A DNA stretch of 64,000 nt from CALBZG01 sp964486295 (GTDB lineage Bacteria > Bacillota > Clostridia > Peptostreptococcales > Anaerovoracaceae): the NCBI GenBank assembly GCA_964486295.1, contig CAZAMF010000009.1:13918-77917 (forward strand), written 5' to 3'. The position numbers and the translations under genes were made by a program. This document shows positions 17,462 to 26,958 of this stretch, piece by piece. The first letter of the stretch is position 1. Each line of letters begins with the position of its first letter. The notes below the pieces were generated by a model. The model had not been told where the DNA came from, made no database searches, and worked only from the letters and a program-made list of their open reading frames with translations.

Positions 17462-20433
17462 AATGATTTTTTCTCCTTATAGGCTATTGTATTGTTTTTA
17501 TCGGAAATCTCCGGCTTATCAGATTCCAAATAGAGAACTACGCCTCCCCATTTTCCCATCAGAAATTCGCCGTCTTCCTGAATTATTGTCTTGATGAGCA
17601 GCTGTTTCATGATCCGTTGATTTTTTTCCAATTTTGGTTTGAGTACATATTCCTCCCCCGCATTGATCACAATCAACAATAGCCGGTCCAGGTCACGCCT
17701 GAAAAATCCAAATGCGCCTTTTTCACCTAAATAAGGTGCATACTCCAGCTTCCCAATATCAGGGATCCCACTTCTGAAGCCCAATACCTCTTTATAGTAT
17801 CCGTTTATTCCTTCGTCGGCTTTATCTTCTGAAAAGCATCTTCTGTTGAAAGGCTCTCTTTCTCCCTCATGGCCCAACTCATCCCCATAGTAAATACATG
17901 GGATCCCCGGCATGAAGCCCCAAATCAACAGCGCGATTCGAAGTTTTGAGATCGCTTCTTCACGATCTGCGCTTTCTTTTATAAGAGCAGTCAAAATCCG
18001 CGGCGTGTCATGAGTGCCAAGCAGATTCATCAGCGAGTTGAATGCATCATGAGGATAATTCTCCCAAAGTTTATTAACCCTGTGCAACATTTCGCTGCCA
18101 TCGTGGTGGGAATTCAAAAACGCGATCAGCGCATCTTTGAGAGGATAGTTCATTACACTGTCAAGTTGTTTTCCCTTGAAATATCTCCTCTTTATCCCAT
18201 ATGCCACTTTATTCGAAGCGTCTTCCCACACTTCTCCAATGATACAAGCATCGTTTTTTTCTTCCTTGATGGTCCGGCATAGGGTATCTAAAAATTCATC
18301 CGGGAGTTCATCTACAACATCCAGTCGAAAACCGGAAACCCCTGCCCTCATCCAGTGTCTGATGACGGAATTCTTGCCTCCGGCTATAAATTCAACATAG
18401 CTGCCATTGTTTTCATTTATAGAAGGCAAGTCTTCAATCCCCCACCAGCATTCGTATTTGTCCGGATATTCAATAAATGTATACCATGAATAGTAGGGTG
18501 ACTCTTTGCTCTGATAGGCACCGATGCTGGCGTATCTGCCGTATTTATTAAAATACAGGCTGTCGCTGCCGGTATGATTGAACACACCATCCAGCACCAC
18601 GCGCATGCCCCTCCGGGCCGCAGCATCACAGAGATTTTTAAAGTCTTTGTAGTTACCCAAAAGCGGATCAATTTCCATATAGTTTCCGGTATCATACCGA
18701 TGATTGGAGAAAGACTCAAAGATCGGGTTGAGGTAGATCACCGTTACACCAAGGGCCTCAAGATAGTCTAATTTTTCTATAATGCCTTCCAGATTGCCGC
18801 CGAAGAATTCTTCGTTCCATCTGCCATCCGGGAATGCACCCACATGAGGCTTTCCACCCCAGTCCTCCCGGATCACATGCGATTTATTCAGAACCGGTGC
18901 ATTGTAATTTTGGCTGCGATTAAATCTGTCAGGAAAAATTTGATACATGACGCCTTCGCGAAGCCATTGCGGGGCTTTCTGGCCTGATCTTCCCAGGTCC
19001 GCTTCTTCCTGTCTGAAAATATCCGCATAGACTCTGGTATACAGAGCGGCACCCTGATCCCATGAAAAATCGCTCTTCATGGCGTTAAAGACAATCTGCC
19101 TGAATGTTTCCGTGTCTCCGTAGATGGCGACAGCCATACTGAGTGCCGACGCCATATCACCCGAATGGTCGCCGCTATAGGAAAAACCGTTGCCTTCTCC
19201 GGTATCAGGGTTGAACTGCGAAATGCTGTCGGCAAGGCCGCCGGTTTTTTTAACAACAGGGATCGTACCGTATCTTGCTGCGATCATCTGTGACAGACCG
19301 CAGGGTTCCGTCAAGGATGGCATCAAAAACAGATCTGCACCGGCATATATTCGATTCGCCAATGCCGCGTCAAAGCCGGTGCAGACAGCGGCCCTGCCAG
19401 GATTTTCTGACGCTTTTCGTCTGAAAAAGCTCTCATAGTGGTGCTCACCGGCACCCAGCATGACGAACTGTACGCCCAAGGACATGATGAAATCAAATTG
19501 ATCCATCACATGGTCAATCCCTTTATGATGGGCAAGTCTCGTGATCATGGCAACAACAGGAGCATTAAGATCTGCTATTAAGCCCAACTCGCGTTGAAGG
19601 CTTGTTTTACATTTGGATTTACCCTCAAGGTCAGTGATGGAATAACGTGCCGGTATCACCGGGTCCGTTTCGGGATTATAGATATCTGTATCGATCCCGT
19701 TCAATATTCCGCTGAGCTTGAAGGATTCGGCTTTGATCACTTTGTCCAGACCTGCGCCGTATTTTTCCGTTGTGATTTGCCTCGCATAAGAAGGGCTGAC
19801 CGTTGTCAGCCGGTCGCAAGCCATGATCCCGCCTTTCATAAAGTTGACCAGTTTTTCGTGCTTTAGCAAAAAGTTCGCATCGTCGTCAAGCCCCAGTACA
19901 TCTTTTAAAATTCCGGAATCAAATGTACCTTGATATTCGATATTGTGAATTGTAAATACCGTCTTATAATTTCCGTATCCGAGGCGATTTTCATATTCTG
20001 TTTTCAGATATACCGCAACTAAAGCCGTCTGCCAATCGGATAAGTGTAAAATATCGGGTGTGTAATCAATATTTTCCAGCAGATCCAAGGACGCTTTCGA
20101 AAAAAATGCAAAACGTTCGGCATCATCGGGAAACCCGTAAAAGCCGTCCCTGTCAAAATAATCATCTCCCTGGAGGAAATAATGCTCCAGTCCGTTGTAG
20201 TTCAAGCCGAAAACCCGGCAATGCCTCCGCCTCCATGAAAGCTGTACATCATAATCAGCCACTTCATAAAGCGACTCGCCGTATTTCTCCTGAATGCTTT
20301 TGTATAGAGGCAGTACCACTCTGGCTTCTATGTGCCTGTTTTGCAGCGCTTTCGGCAGGGCTGCAATCACATCGCCCAATCCCCCGCTCTTAGCAAAAGG
20401 AGCCGCTTCCGAACTGATAAATAATATTTTCAT
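17458..20433 (-). CDS. glgA: Glycogen synthase fused to a GH13 alpha-amylase-type enzyme
   Basis: One 991-residue frame carrying two enzymes. Residues about 1-475 are a GT5 glycogen synthase: MKILFISSEAAPFAKSGGLG (ADP-glucose-binding KxGGL) and SLTEPCGLSQMIAARYGTIP (catalytic Glu). A short linker then leads at about residue 490 into GVMYQIFPDRFNRS, the opening of a GH13 domain of the neopullulanase/cyclomaltodextrinase type with all four conserved regions: VVLDGVFNHTG, GFRLDVVDE (nucleophile Asp), CIIGEVWED (acid/base Glu) and LLGTHDTPR. Normal GlgA is about 475 residues and ends where the linker begins. No stop or frameshift lies at the junction. The polypeptide should both elongate and trim or debranch alpha-glucan. 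It follows glgD by 42 bp. Confidence 0.93.
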   Translation of the reverse strand: MKILFISSEAAPFAKSGGLGDVIAALPKALQNRHIEARVVLPLYKSIQEKYGESLYEVADYDVQLSWRRRHCRVFGLNYNGLEHYFLQGDDYFDRDGFYGFPDDAERFAFFSKASLDLLENIDYTPDILHLSDWQTALVAVYLKTEYENRLGYGNYKTVFTIHNIEYQGTFDSGILKDVLGLDDDANFLLKHEKLVNFMKGGIMACDRLTTVSPSYARQITTEKYGAGLDKVIKAESFKLSGILNGIDTDIYNPETDPVIPARYSITDLEGKSKCKTSLQRELGLIADLNAPVVAMITRLAHHKGIDHVMDQFDFIMSLGVQFVMLGAGEHHYESFFRRKASENPGRAAVCTGFDAALANRIYAGADLFLMPSLTEPCGLSQMIAARYGTIPVVKKTGGLADSISQFNPDTGEGNGFSYSGDHSGDMASALSMAVAIYGDTETFRQIVFNAMKSDFSWDQGAALYTRVYADIFRQEEADLGRSGQKAPQWLREGVMYQIFPDRFNRSQNYNAPVLNKSHVIREDWGGKPHVGAFPDGRWNEEFFGGNLEGIIEKLDYLEALGVTVIYLNPIFESFSNHRYDTGNYMEIDPLLGNYKDFKNLCDAAARRGMRVVLDGVFNHTGSDSLYFNKYGRYASIGAYQSKESPYYSWYTFIEYPDKYECWWGIEDLPSINENNGSYVEFIAGGKNSVIRHWMRAGVSGFRLDVVDELPDEFLDTLCRTIKEEKNDACIIGEVWEDASNKVAYGIKRRYFKGKQLDSVMNYPLKDALIAFLNSHHDGSEMLHRVNKLWENYPHDAFNSLMNLLGTHDTPRILTALIKESADREEAISKLRIALLIWGFMPGIPCIYYGDELGHEGEREPFNRRCFSEDKADEGINGYYKEVLGFRSGIPDIGKLEYAPYLGEKGAFGFFRRDLDRLLLIVINAGEEYVLKPKLEKNQRIMKQLLIKTIIQEDGEFLMGKWGGVVLYLESDKPEISDKNNTIAYKEKKSL

Positions 20434-20475
20434 ATTCCGTTTTCTTCTATTCCCTTTTTTCTGTTTGTTTCCCGT

Positions 20476-21600
20476 TTATACTATGCTGCGCTTTTCCAAT
20501 ACCACCGGATACCTTTTATGTCCGGTCAGCTCACTGCCCTCGCGGATGATTACTTCTTTATCCGCTATGACATATTCGATGCGCGCACCCTCCAGTATAT
20601 CGGTGTCCTGCATGATAATGCTGTTCTTGACCGATGCGCCCCTTTCAACCTTGACGCCTCTGGATATTACCGAGTTTTCAACATATCCCGCAATATAGCA
20701 CCCGTCAGCAATCAGAGAATTCTTCACGCAGCACCCGTCCTGATATGTGGTCGGCACACTGTCCTTAACCTTTGTATAGATCGGTTTGTCAAAAGCTTTT
20801 TCCCTGTATTTCTTATTCAAAAAATTCATGTTTGCTCTCATGTATCCCATGATATTGCTGATTTCAAAGAACTGCCCCTTGAATTCATACCCATAAATAT
20901 TCAAAGTTTTTGAAAGTTTTTTTATGATATCCTGATACAGATCAAGGCCCCCTGATGAAATAGCATCAGCCGTCAGCGTCTCCATCAGGGATTTTTTCAT
21001 GATCATCATGTCAAGGCACCAGTCAACATCCTGATGTGTAATATCGTCTTCGTTGAAATAAAGATCATGGATGCGGTTATGCGGATCCATTCGGATGACC
21101 GCCACGCCCTTCGGAACAGTTTTGCCGCCGTTCAGCGATTTGGTGTAAACGCAGGTGATATCGGCCCCATTAACTTTATGAGCATCCAACAGTTCCTTAT
21201 AATCTATATTGCATACGATGCTGCTTCCCGTTATGACAACATACTCCGCAGTGGATCTCTTGATGGAATACAGATTTTTAAACAGAGCATCGAGAGATCC
21301 CTGGTAGGAGCCGGTTGTTACCTGTTTGCCGGACAACGGCGTCAGTATCCTGAGACCTCCGTTTTTACGTCTGAGATCCCAGTCCTTGCCGGAACCCAGG
21401 TGATCGATCAGAGAGTGATAATTATTGGTGGTAATCACGGAAATATCATAAATACCGGAATTAACAAATCCGGAAAGGACGAAATCGATGATCCTGTACT
21501 TCCCTGCGATGGGCAGTGCTGCCAGTGTTCTGATTTTTGTCAATTCGCGCAATACTTCGCGGCTGCTGCTGGCATAAACGATACCTAAAATGCTGTCCAT
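20476..21600 (-). CDS. glgD: Glucose-1-phosphate adenylyltransferase regulatory subunit GlgD
   Basis: Partner of GlgC in Firmicutes ADP-glucose pyrophosphorylase. 374 residues with the nucleotidyltransferase fold but a degenerate N-terminal loop (MDSILGIVYASSSREVLREL) in place of the GlgC catalytic GGxGxRL motif, as expected for the non-catalytic, stimulating subunit. The rest, with IAGKYRIIDFVLSGFVNSGI and a C-terminal left-handed helix of hexapeptide repeats, matches GlgD. Start ATG at 21600 is one base after the glgC stop, so glgC and glgD are coupled. Confidence 0.93.
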   Translation of the reverse strand: MDSILGIVYASSSREVLRELTKIRTLAALPIAGKYRIIDFVLSGFVNSGIYDISVITTNNYHSLIDHLGSGKDWDLRRKNGGLRILTPLSGKQVTTGSYQGSLDALFKNLYSIKRSTAEYVVITGSSIVCNIDYKELLDAHKVNGADITCVYTKSLNGGKTVPKGVAVIRMDPHNRIHDLYFNEDDITHQDVDWCLDMMIMKKSLMETLTADAISSGGLDLYQDIIKKLSKTLNIYGYEFKGQFFEISNIMGYMRANMNFLNKKYREKAFDKPIYTKVKDSVPTTYQDGCCVKNSLIADGCYIAGYVENSVISRGVKVERGASVKNSIIMQDTDILEGARIEYVIADKEVIIREGSELTGHKRYPVVLEKRSIV

Positions 21601-21601
21601 T

Positions 21602-22747
21602 TTACCGCTCCTTTCCTGACCAAACCGTTATATCGACCGGCTCTCCCGGTCCCGGTATCTTCCCGATGGTCTGGCCCTTTTTCACCGTTACTTCCGGCAT
21701 GACAATGGCATATTCCACTTTGGCGCCTTCACAGATCCTGGCACCGTTCATGATGATGGAATTCAGGATATATGCGCCCTTTTCCACGGTGACCGCCGGG
21801 AAAATGATGCTATGATCGATCGATCCGTGTATATCGCAGCCTTCTGTTATAGAGCTGTTTTTTAAAGCCGCCGTCATACCTATATAATGAGGCGGCAAAA
21901 CGCTGTTTCTCGAGTATATTTTCCATCTTGGGTCATCGATGTTGATCCTGTTCCGGTCTAATATGTCCATATTCGCCTCCCAGAGTGCTTCCACAGTACC
22001 TACATCCTTCCAGTACCCCTTGTATTCATAGGCATATAGCCGCTCACCTGCGGCCAGCATGGCCGGTATGATGTCTTTGCCGAAGTCGTTGCTGGAGTTC
22101 GGATCGTTTTCATCCTTGATCAGGTATTCTTTCAACTTTTCCCAGGTAAATACGTATACACCCATGGATGCCAGCGTGCTTTTCGGATGCTCCGGTTTTT
22201 CCTCGAACTCATATATCCTCAGGTCGGCATCCGCGTTCATGACGCCGAATCGCGAGGCTTCTTCCAGCGGGACATTGATCACCGCAATGGAACAATCCGC
22301 TTTTTTGTTTTTGTGATGCTCCACCATCAGCTGGTAATTCGCTTTATAGATATGGTCGCCCGAAAGAATCAGCACGTATTCCGGCTGATACATTTCCACA
22401 AAATGCATGTTCTGATAGATCGCGTTGGCTGTTCCTTTGTACCATTCTCCGGATTTGCCCCTGACATATGGCGGCAGGATCGTCACTCCGCCGTTGAGTC
22501 TGTCGAGGTCCCAGGGCTGGCCGTTTCCAATGTAAGCATTCAGTTCGAGAGGCTCGTACTGAGTCAGCACGCCAATCGTATCGATGCCTGAGTTGGTGCA
22601 GTTGGATAGCGGAAAATCGATGATCCGGTACTTGCCGCCAAACGGGACCGCAGGTTTCGCCACCGTATCGGTTAGCGCGCCCAGTCTGCTGCCCTGCCCG
22701 CCGGCCAGCAGTAGTGCAATCGTTTCTTTCTTTCTCATGTTGAACAT
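21602..22747 (-). CDS. glgC: Glucose-1-phosphate adenylyltransferase GlgC
   Basis: Makes ADP-glucose from ATP and glucose-1-phosphate, the committed step of glycogen synthesis. 381 residues; the catalytic loop LLAGGQGSRLGALT, the PFGGKYRIIDFPLSNCTNSG block and the LSGDHIYKANY metal-binding Asp are all intact, unlike its partner GlgD. C-terminal beta-helix repeats follow. The ATG at 22747 begins right after the glgB stop with AAGGAGG inside the glgB end; an alternative ATG lies three codons in. Confidence 0.95.
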   Translation of the reverse strand: MFNMRKKETIALLLAGGQGSRLGALTDTVAKPAVPFGGKYRIIDFPLSNCTNSGIDTIGVLTQYEPLELNAYIGNGQPWDLDRLNGGVTILPPYVRGKSGEWYKGTANAIYQNMHFVEMYQPEYVLILSGDHIYKANYQLMVEHHKNKKADCSIAVINVPLEEASRFGVMNADADLRIYEFEEKPEHPKSTLASMGVYVFTWEKLKEYLIKDENDPNSSNDFGKDIIPAMLAAGERLYAYEYKGYWKDVGTVEALWEANMDILDRNRINIDDPRWKIYSRNSVLPPHYIGMTAALKNSSITEGCDIHGSIDHSIIFPAVTVEKGAYILNSIIMNGARICEGAKVEYAIVMPEVTVKKGQTIGKIPGPGEPVDITVWSGKER

Positions 22748-24571
22748 CTACAGTACCTCCTTTAAAAAGAAACTTGTGCTAAAAGCGGGAAGTGTGGCCT
22801 TGTTTCCATAAGCTGCCGCCGCACCTGGATGATCATGGGTCGTGAATACAACCCGATAGCTGTCCTGGTAATGTTCGCTTAATTGGAAATCGTGTATCTC
22901 GTTGTTTGAGAAGTTTGCAACGACTGCCATTTCACCGCCGCTTTTATTATAACGCCTGAATGCCATAACGCCCTGTTTTGAACTGTCCACCGAAATCCAG
23001 CTAAATCCGCCCCAATCGTAATCGCGTTCCCAAAGCATATCCCGGCTTCTATAAAAATAATTCAGGCTCTTAACGAAATCATTGAAATGTCTGTTTCTTT
23101 CATTATTAAGAATCTCCCAGGAAACCTGTCCATTGAATGACCATTCCGCAGGTTGGGCGATCTCAGCACCCATGAAGAGCAATTTCTTTCCGGGATGGCC
23201 CATCATGAATCCCAGCAGTGCTCTCAAATTGGCGAACTTCCATTCTTCGCCCCAGATCATTTTGCCGTACATCGACTTTTTCAGATGCACCACTTCATCA
23301 TGAGAAAATGGAAGTATATAATGCTCGCTGAATGCATACGTCAGTGAAAATGTAATTAGTTCTGATGAATAGTATCTGGCGCCCGGCTCCAGTGAAATAT
23401 ATCTCAGGGTATCGTTCATCCAGCCCATATTCCATTTGAAGTCAAACCCAAGGCCGCCTTCAGAAACCGCTTTTGTGACATAAGGCCAGGCTGTTGACTC
23501 TTCCGCTATCGTTACGGTGCCTGGAAATTTTACTTTTACTACTGAGTTCAGTTCCTTCAAAAATTCAATGGCTTCCAGGTTTTCCAATCCACCGTGTATG
23601 TTGGGTCTCCATTCGCCCGGCCCGCGATCATAATCCAAATAGAGCATAGATGAAACCGCATCTACCCGAAGTCCGTCAAAGTGAAATTTTTCCAGCCAAA
23701 AACATGCATTGGAAATCAGGAAACTTTTCACCTCCGGCTTTGCCCAATCGAATACAGCGGTACCCCATCTGTGATGCTGACCTTTGAGGTCATCCTCATA
23801 TTCATAGCACGCTTTACCGTCAAAACGGTACAAACCGAATGAATCTTTAGGAAAGTGTCCCGGGACCCAATCCAGAAACACGCCAATACCTTTTTGATGG
23901 CAGGCGTCGACAAGCTTCATCAATTTATCCGGTGTTCCGTATTTTGAAGTCGCTGCATAATAACCGGTAACCTGATACCCCCAGGACGGCCCATACGGGT
24001 ACTCGCTGATGGGGAGAATTTCAATGTGGGTATACCCCATTTGGCTGATATAATCCACGAGTTCTTCCGAAAGCTCCTCGTAGCCCAAAGGCCGATTGTC
24101 TAACCGGGTTTTCCACGATCCGAGATGGACCTCATAAATATTCAGCGGTTTCTCTGCGAGGCTGCTCTGCTGCCGCATTTCCATCCAATCGGAATCGTTC
24201 CACTTGTATTGGTGCGGATTGAATACTTTTGATGCGGTTGACGGCATGATTTCCGAATAGTATGCATAAGGGTCGGCTTTATAATGTTCGCCACCCCATT
24301 CATCGATGATCAGGTACTTATAAATATCATATTCATGGATCCCGGTAATGAAGATTTCCCAGACGCCTCCGTCTGAAATCCTGACCATCGGGTGACTGCG
24401 TTTCCAGGAGTTAAATTCGCCCACCACATACACTTCCTTTGCATGGGGCGCATAAACACGGAAAGAACATCCGCTATTTTCGAGATGCGAACCGAGAAAA
24501 TCGTATGCGCGAACGGATCCTCCGCTGTGAAATTGTTCGAGATCGGACTGTGTCAAACCGCTTTTCTCCAT
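22748..24571 (-). CDS. glgB: 1,4-alpha-glucan branching enzyme GlgB
   Basis: Introduces alpha-1,6 branches in glycogen. 607 residues: a CBM48-like beta-domain (about 20-125, with VYVVGEFNSWKRSHPM), then a GH13 catalytic barrel with WVPGHFPKD, GLRVDAVSSML (nucleophile Asp), VTIAEESTAWP (acid/base Glu) and ILPFSHDEVVH. This is the short GlgB form without the extra N-terminal module of the E. coli enzyme (about 730). First gene of the glgB-glgC-glgD-glgA/amylase-nadE series, whose members are 0-42 bp apart. Confidence 0.95.
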   Translation of the reverse strand: MEKSGLTQSDLEQFHSGGSVRAYDFLGSHLENSGCSFRVYAPHAKEVYVVGEFNSWKRSHPMVRISDGGVWEIFITGIHEYDIYKYLIIDEWGGEHYKADPYAYYSEIMPSTASKVFNPHQYKWNDSDWMEMRQQSSLAEKPLNIYEVHLGSWKTRLDNRPLGYEELSEELVDYISQMGYTHIEILPISEYPYGPSWGYQVTGYYAATSKYGTPDKLMKLVDACHQKGIGVFLDWVPGHFPKDSFGLYRFDGKACYEYEDDLKGQHHRWGTAVFDWAKPEVKSFLISNACFWLEKFHFDGLRVDAVSSMLYLDYDRGPGEWRPNIHGGLENLEAIEFLKELNSVVKVKFPGTVTIAEESTAWPYVTKAVSEGGLGFDFKWNMGWMNDTLRYISLEPGARYYSSELITFSLTYAFSEHYILPFSHDEVVHLKKSMYGKMIWGEEWKFANLRALLGFMMGHPGKKLLFMGAEIAQPAEWSFNGQVSWEILNNERNRHFNDFVKSLNYFYRSRDMLWERDYDWGGFSWISVDSSKQGVMAFRRYNKSGGEMAVVANFSNNEIHDFQLSEHYQDSYRVVFTTHDHPGAAAAYGNKATLPAFSTSFFLKEVL

Positions 24572-24699
24572 GATGGCTACCTGCTGCTATCCCTTATATT
24601 TTAATTTGTATCATTATAACATAGATTATTGTATTATGTTATTATATACCCGTGTACGGTCAGAGTTCAAACCCGGCATTTCAAATTCAGGAGTTCATC

Positions 24700-25221
24700 A
24701 TGAGACTATTTATTGCCATCAACTTCGATGAGAAAACAAAATCAGCCATTGGCATGGTCCGAGATAATCTCCGTGCTAATTCATTTTCGGGTAATTTTAC
24801 CAGGGATGAAAACCTGCATCTGACACTGGTTTTCATAGGAGAAGTTGATGAGAGCCTTGTGCCCGCTATACGGCACGCTATGAACAGCATCCAAGCACAG
24901 CCCTTTTTTTTGAAGTTCACAGCTACGGGATCCTTTAAAAGAGAAAACGGCGAAATATGGTGGCTCGGTGCCGAGAACAATCCCATGCTTTCAGAACTGC
25001 AGAGCACCTTATCAAAATTACTGGCTGAAAGCGGTTTTGACATTGAAAAGCGAAAATATACTCCTCATCTCACCATCGGCAGAAAAGTCAAACTCAAAAA
25101 CAAATCGGACAAGGCCATAAATCCCATAGAATTTTTTGTGAATTCATTCAGTCTGATGAAGTCGGAAAATATCAGCGGAACAACGACTTATACCGAACTA
25201 TTAAAGAAGGCATTGGTATAA
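24700..25221 (+). CDS. thpR: RNA 2',3'-cyclic phosphodiesterase (ThpR/LigT family)
   Basis: A 173-residue member of the 2H phosphoesterase superfamily, which opens 2',3'-cyclic phosphates on RNA ends. Both HxTx catalytic motifs are present: LHLTLVFIG and YTPHLTIGR, about 85 residues apart, as in ThpR. The opening MRLFIAINFDEKTKSAI is characteristic. I start at ATG 24700 (CAGGAG eight bases upstream), not the in-frame ATG at 24652, whose first 16 codons are unlike the family. It is single, divergent from glgB, and ends before a shared terminator. Confidence 0.9.
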   Translation: MRLFIAINFDEKTKSAIGMVRDNLRANSFSGNFTRDENLHLTLVFIGEVDESLVPAIRHAMNSIQAQPFFLKFTATGSFKRENGEIWWLGAENNPMLSELQSTLSKLLAESGFDIEKRKYTPHLTIGRKVKLKNKSDKAINPIEFFVNSFSLMKSENISGTTTYTELLKKALV

Positions 25222-25286
25222 GTATATGCGCAGAGCCAGTTTAGGGCTGGCTGGGCTTAAAACATCAAATTAAACAAAAATAAAGC

Positions 25287-25317
25287 AAAGAGCCCAACCT
25301 GTTGGTTGGGCTCTTTT
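25287..25317. terminator. Bidirectional terminator between thpR and the amino-acid permease
   Basis: AAGAGCCCAACC and GGTTGGGCTCTT form a perfect stem with a TGTT loop, A-run before and T-run after. Placed between the convergent ends of thpR (plus) and the permease gene (minus), so can serve both. A shorter stem (AGCCAG/CTGGCT) lies 35 bases before it. Confidence 0.85.
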
Positions 25318-25355
25318 TAATGAATATTTGAATGAATAAATGTTCAATTCGTTTA

Positions 25356-26705
25356 CTATTTTTTCGGTTTATACCAGACGAGGCCTATTAAAGTCACTAC
25401 TGCAAACAGGATGATGAATCCAAGTACTGTCTTTGGCCCATGAGCCACAAAGGCCGCATATACCATGAAAACACTTCCGCAAATCGCGGCTGCCGGCGCT
25501 ACGATCCTCTTGAATACCGGAAGGTCTTTCTCCTTCATCATCTTGAAGAAAATAGGTATATACATCGCATACAGAGCGACGATCGGGAGCTCCGAAGAGT
25601 CAAAGGAGAACATACCGAACCAAGGTGCGGTTAAGTTGGCGCCATAGAAATACAGCAGCCAGAAGCCGCAAAGGAGCAGGCCCAGAATTGATGCATTGTA
25701 TGGCATATTTGTTGTTGGCGAGATCTCACCGAACATTTTAGGATTCGGGCCGGCACCTCTTACTGATAATGCATGGATCCCTCTTGTACACCCCAGCATC
25801 AGGCCGTTTTCCGTGCCCAGACAAGATATGATAACAAAAACAAAGATCAGCGTGCCGCCTACATTTCCGAAAACTGTGGAAAAGGCCGTATGTGCGCCCG
25901 CCTGCCCGTCCGCCATCAGGGTTTCATTCGTAACTGCCCCCGACAGGCCGATGTAATATAAAATATACACTGAAATAATGATGAACGCGCCGCCCAAAAG
26001 TGCTCTCGGGAGATTCTTTTTCGAATCACGCAGCTCTGCATTGATGGATGTCGCTACGATCCACCCTTCATAAGCGAAAGCGGTTGCGACGACAGCAGTC
26101 AACAGGGCGCTGCCCGAATCGACTTCGTTGACAATTGTAGTAAAGTTGTAAGTGGTCATCCCTGTGGCCAGGCCGAATATTGTTCCGACGATTGCCATGA
26201 GAATTAACGGAACGAGCTTGATGGCAGTGGTTGTTACCTGGAACTTTCCTGCCAGGACTGGTGATAATGCATTCAGTGCATAGGCACAAACCAGATAGAA
26301 GCAGGCGATGGTCATACAGATACCACCTGTGATGTCCTCCACGCCAAACAAAACGCATGTATATCTTGCCGAAACCCACGCCAGCACTGATGTCAAGGCC
26401 GGCAGATAGATCATGGACATGAACCATCCGATAATATAGGCATACTTCGGTCCCATTGTGGCCTCGGCATAATCAACAAGGCCGTTCACTTTTTCGTACT
26501 TAGTCGCCATGATTGCAAACGCGTAAGAACAGGCGATCATGATAACTCCACCAATAATCCAAGCCAAGATGCCAAGCTTAAGGTCACCGCCGGTGCAGCT
26601 CAGGATTTTCTCAGCTTTGAAGAATACGCCGCTTCCTACAACGATTCCGACAACCATTGCTATCGCTGTCAGAAGGCCGTATTTTTTCTGTAAACCTGTG
26701 TCCAT
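25356..26705 (-). CDS. APC-family amino acid permease
   Basis: A 449-residue membrane protein of the amino acid-polyamine-organocation superfamily with 12 helices. Its first helix, TAIAMVVGIVVGSGVFFKAE, carries the GSG unwound substrate site seen in LAT-like and serine/threonine-type exchangers; helix 6 holds ATAFAYEGWIVATSINAEL, a typical second substrate segment. Imports or exchanges amino acids; which ones is not clear. Monocistronic, with a promoter upstream (26762-26790) and a terminator downstream. Confidence 0.87.
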   Translation of the reverse strand: MDTGLQKKYGLLTAIAMVVGIVVGSGVFFKAEKILSCTGGDLKLGILAWIIGGVIMIACSYAFAIMATKYEKVNGLVDYAEATMGPKYAYIIGWFMSMIYLPALTSVLAWVSARYTCVLFGVEDITGGICMTIACFYLVCAYALNALSPVLAGKFQVTTTAIKLVPLILMAIVGTIFGLATGMTTYNFTTIVNEVDSGSALLTAVVATAFAYEGWIVATSINAELRDSKKNLPRALLGGAFIIISVYILYYIGLSGAVTNETLMADGQAGAHTAFSTVFGNVGGTLIFVFVIISCLGTENGLMLGCTRGIHALSVRGAGPNPKMFGEISPTTNMPYNASILGLLLCGFWLLYFYGANLTAPWFGMFSFDSSELPIVALYAMYIPIFFKMMKEKDLPVFKRIVAPAAAICGSVFMVYAAFVAHGPKTVLGFIILFAVVTLIGLVWYKPKK

Positions 26706-26761
26706 TTGTGATTCCTTCTTTCATGTTGTATTGGTCTATATAATTGCGCTTTAACGAATTT

Positions 26762-26790
26762 AGTCTAACATAGGCGTTTGTTTAATTCAA
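26762..26790 (-). promoter_or_regulatory. Probable promoter of the amino-acid permease gene
   Basis: On minus, TTGAAT (26790-26785), 17 bp, TAGACT (26767-26762). Expected start near 26755, about 50 bases before the gene. Moderate match. Confidence 0.45.
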
Positions 26791-26882
26791 GTTTGTATAG
26801 ACATAATTTGTTAAAATATTATCGTTATTACAAAATGTGTTCATCAACTCCTACAACTTCGGGTTCCCGGTTTGAAGCCAAT

Positions 26883-26911
26883 AAAAAAGCTCTCGAATTT
26901 GAGAGCTTTTT
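26883..26911. terminator. Intrinsic terminator after the peroxiredoxin gene
   Basis: AAAAAGCTCTCGAATTTGAG followed by AGCTTTTT forms a short stem with A/T runs on both sides, so it works on either strand. It lies 48 bases beyond the peroxiredoxin stop. Confidence 0.75.
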
Positions 26912-26958
26912 ATGCCATGAGGCAATTGCAATTAATCTGAGCAATGAAAATCAATCAG

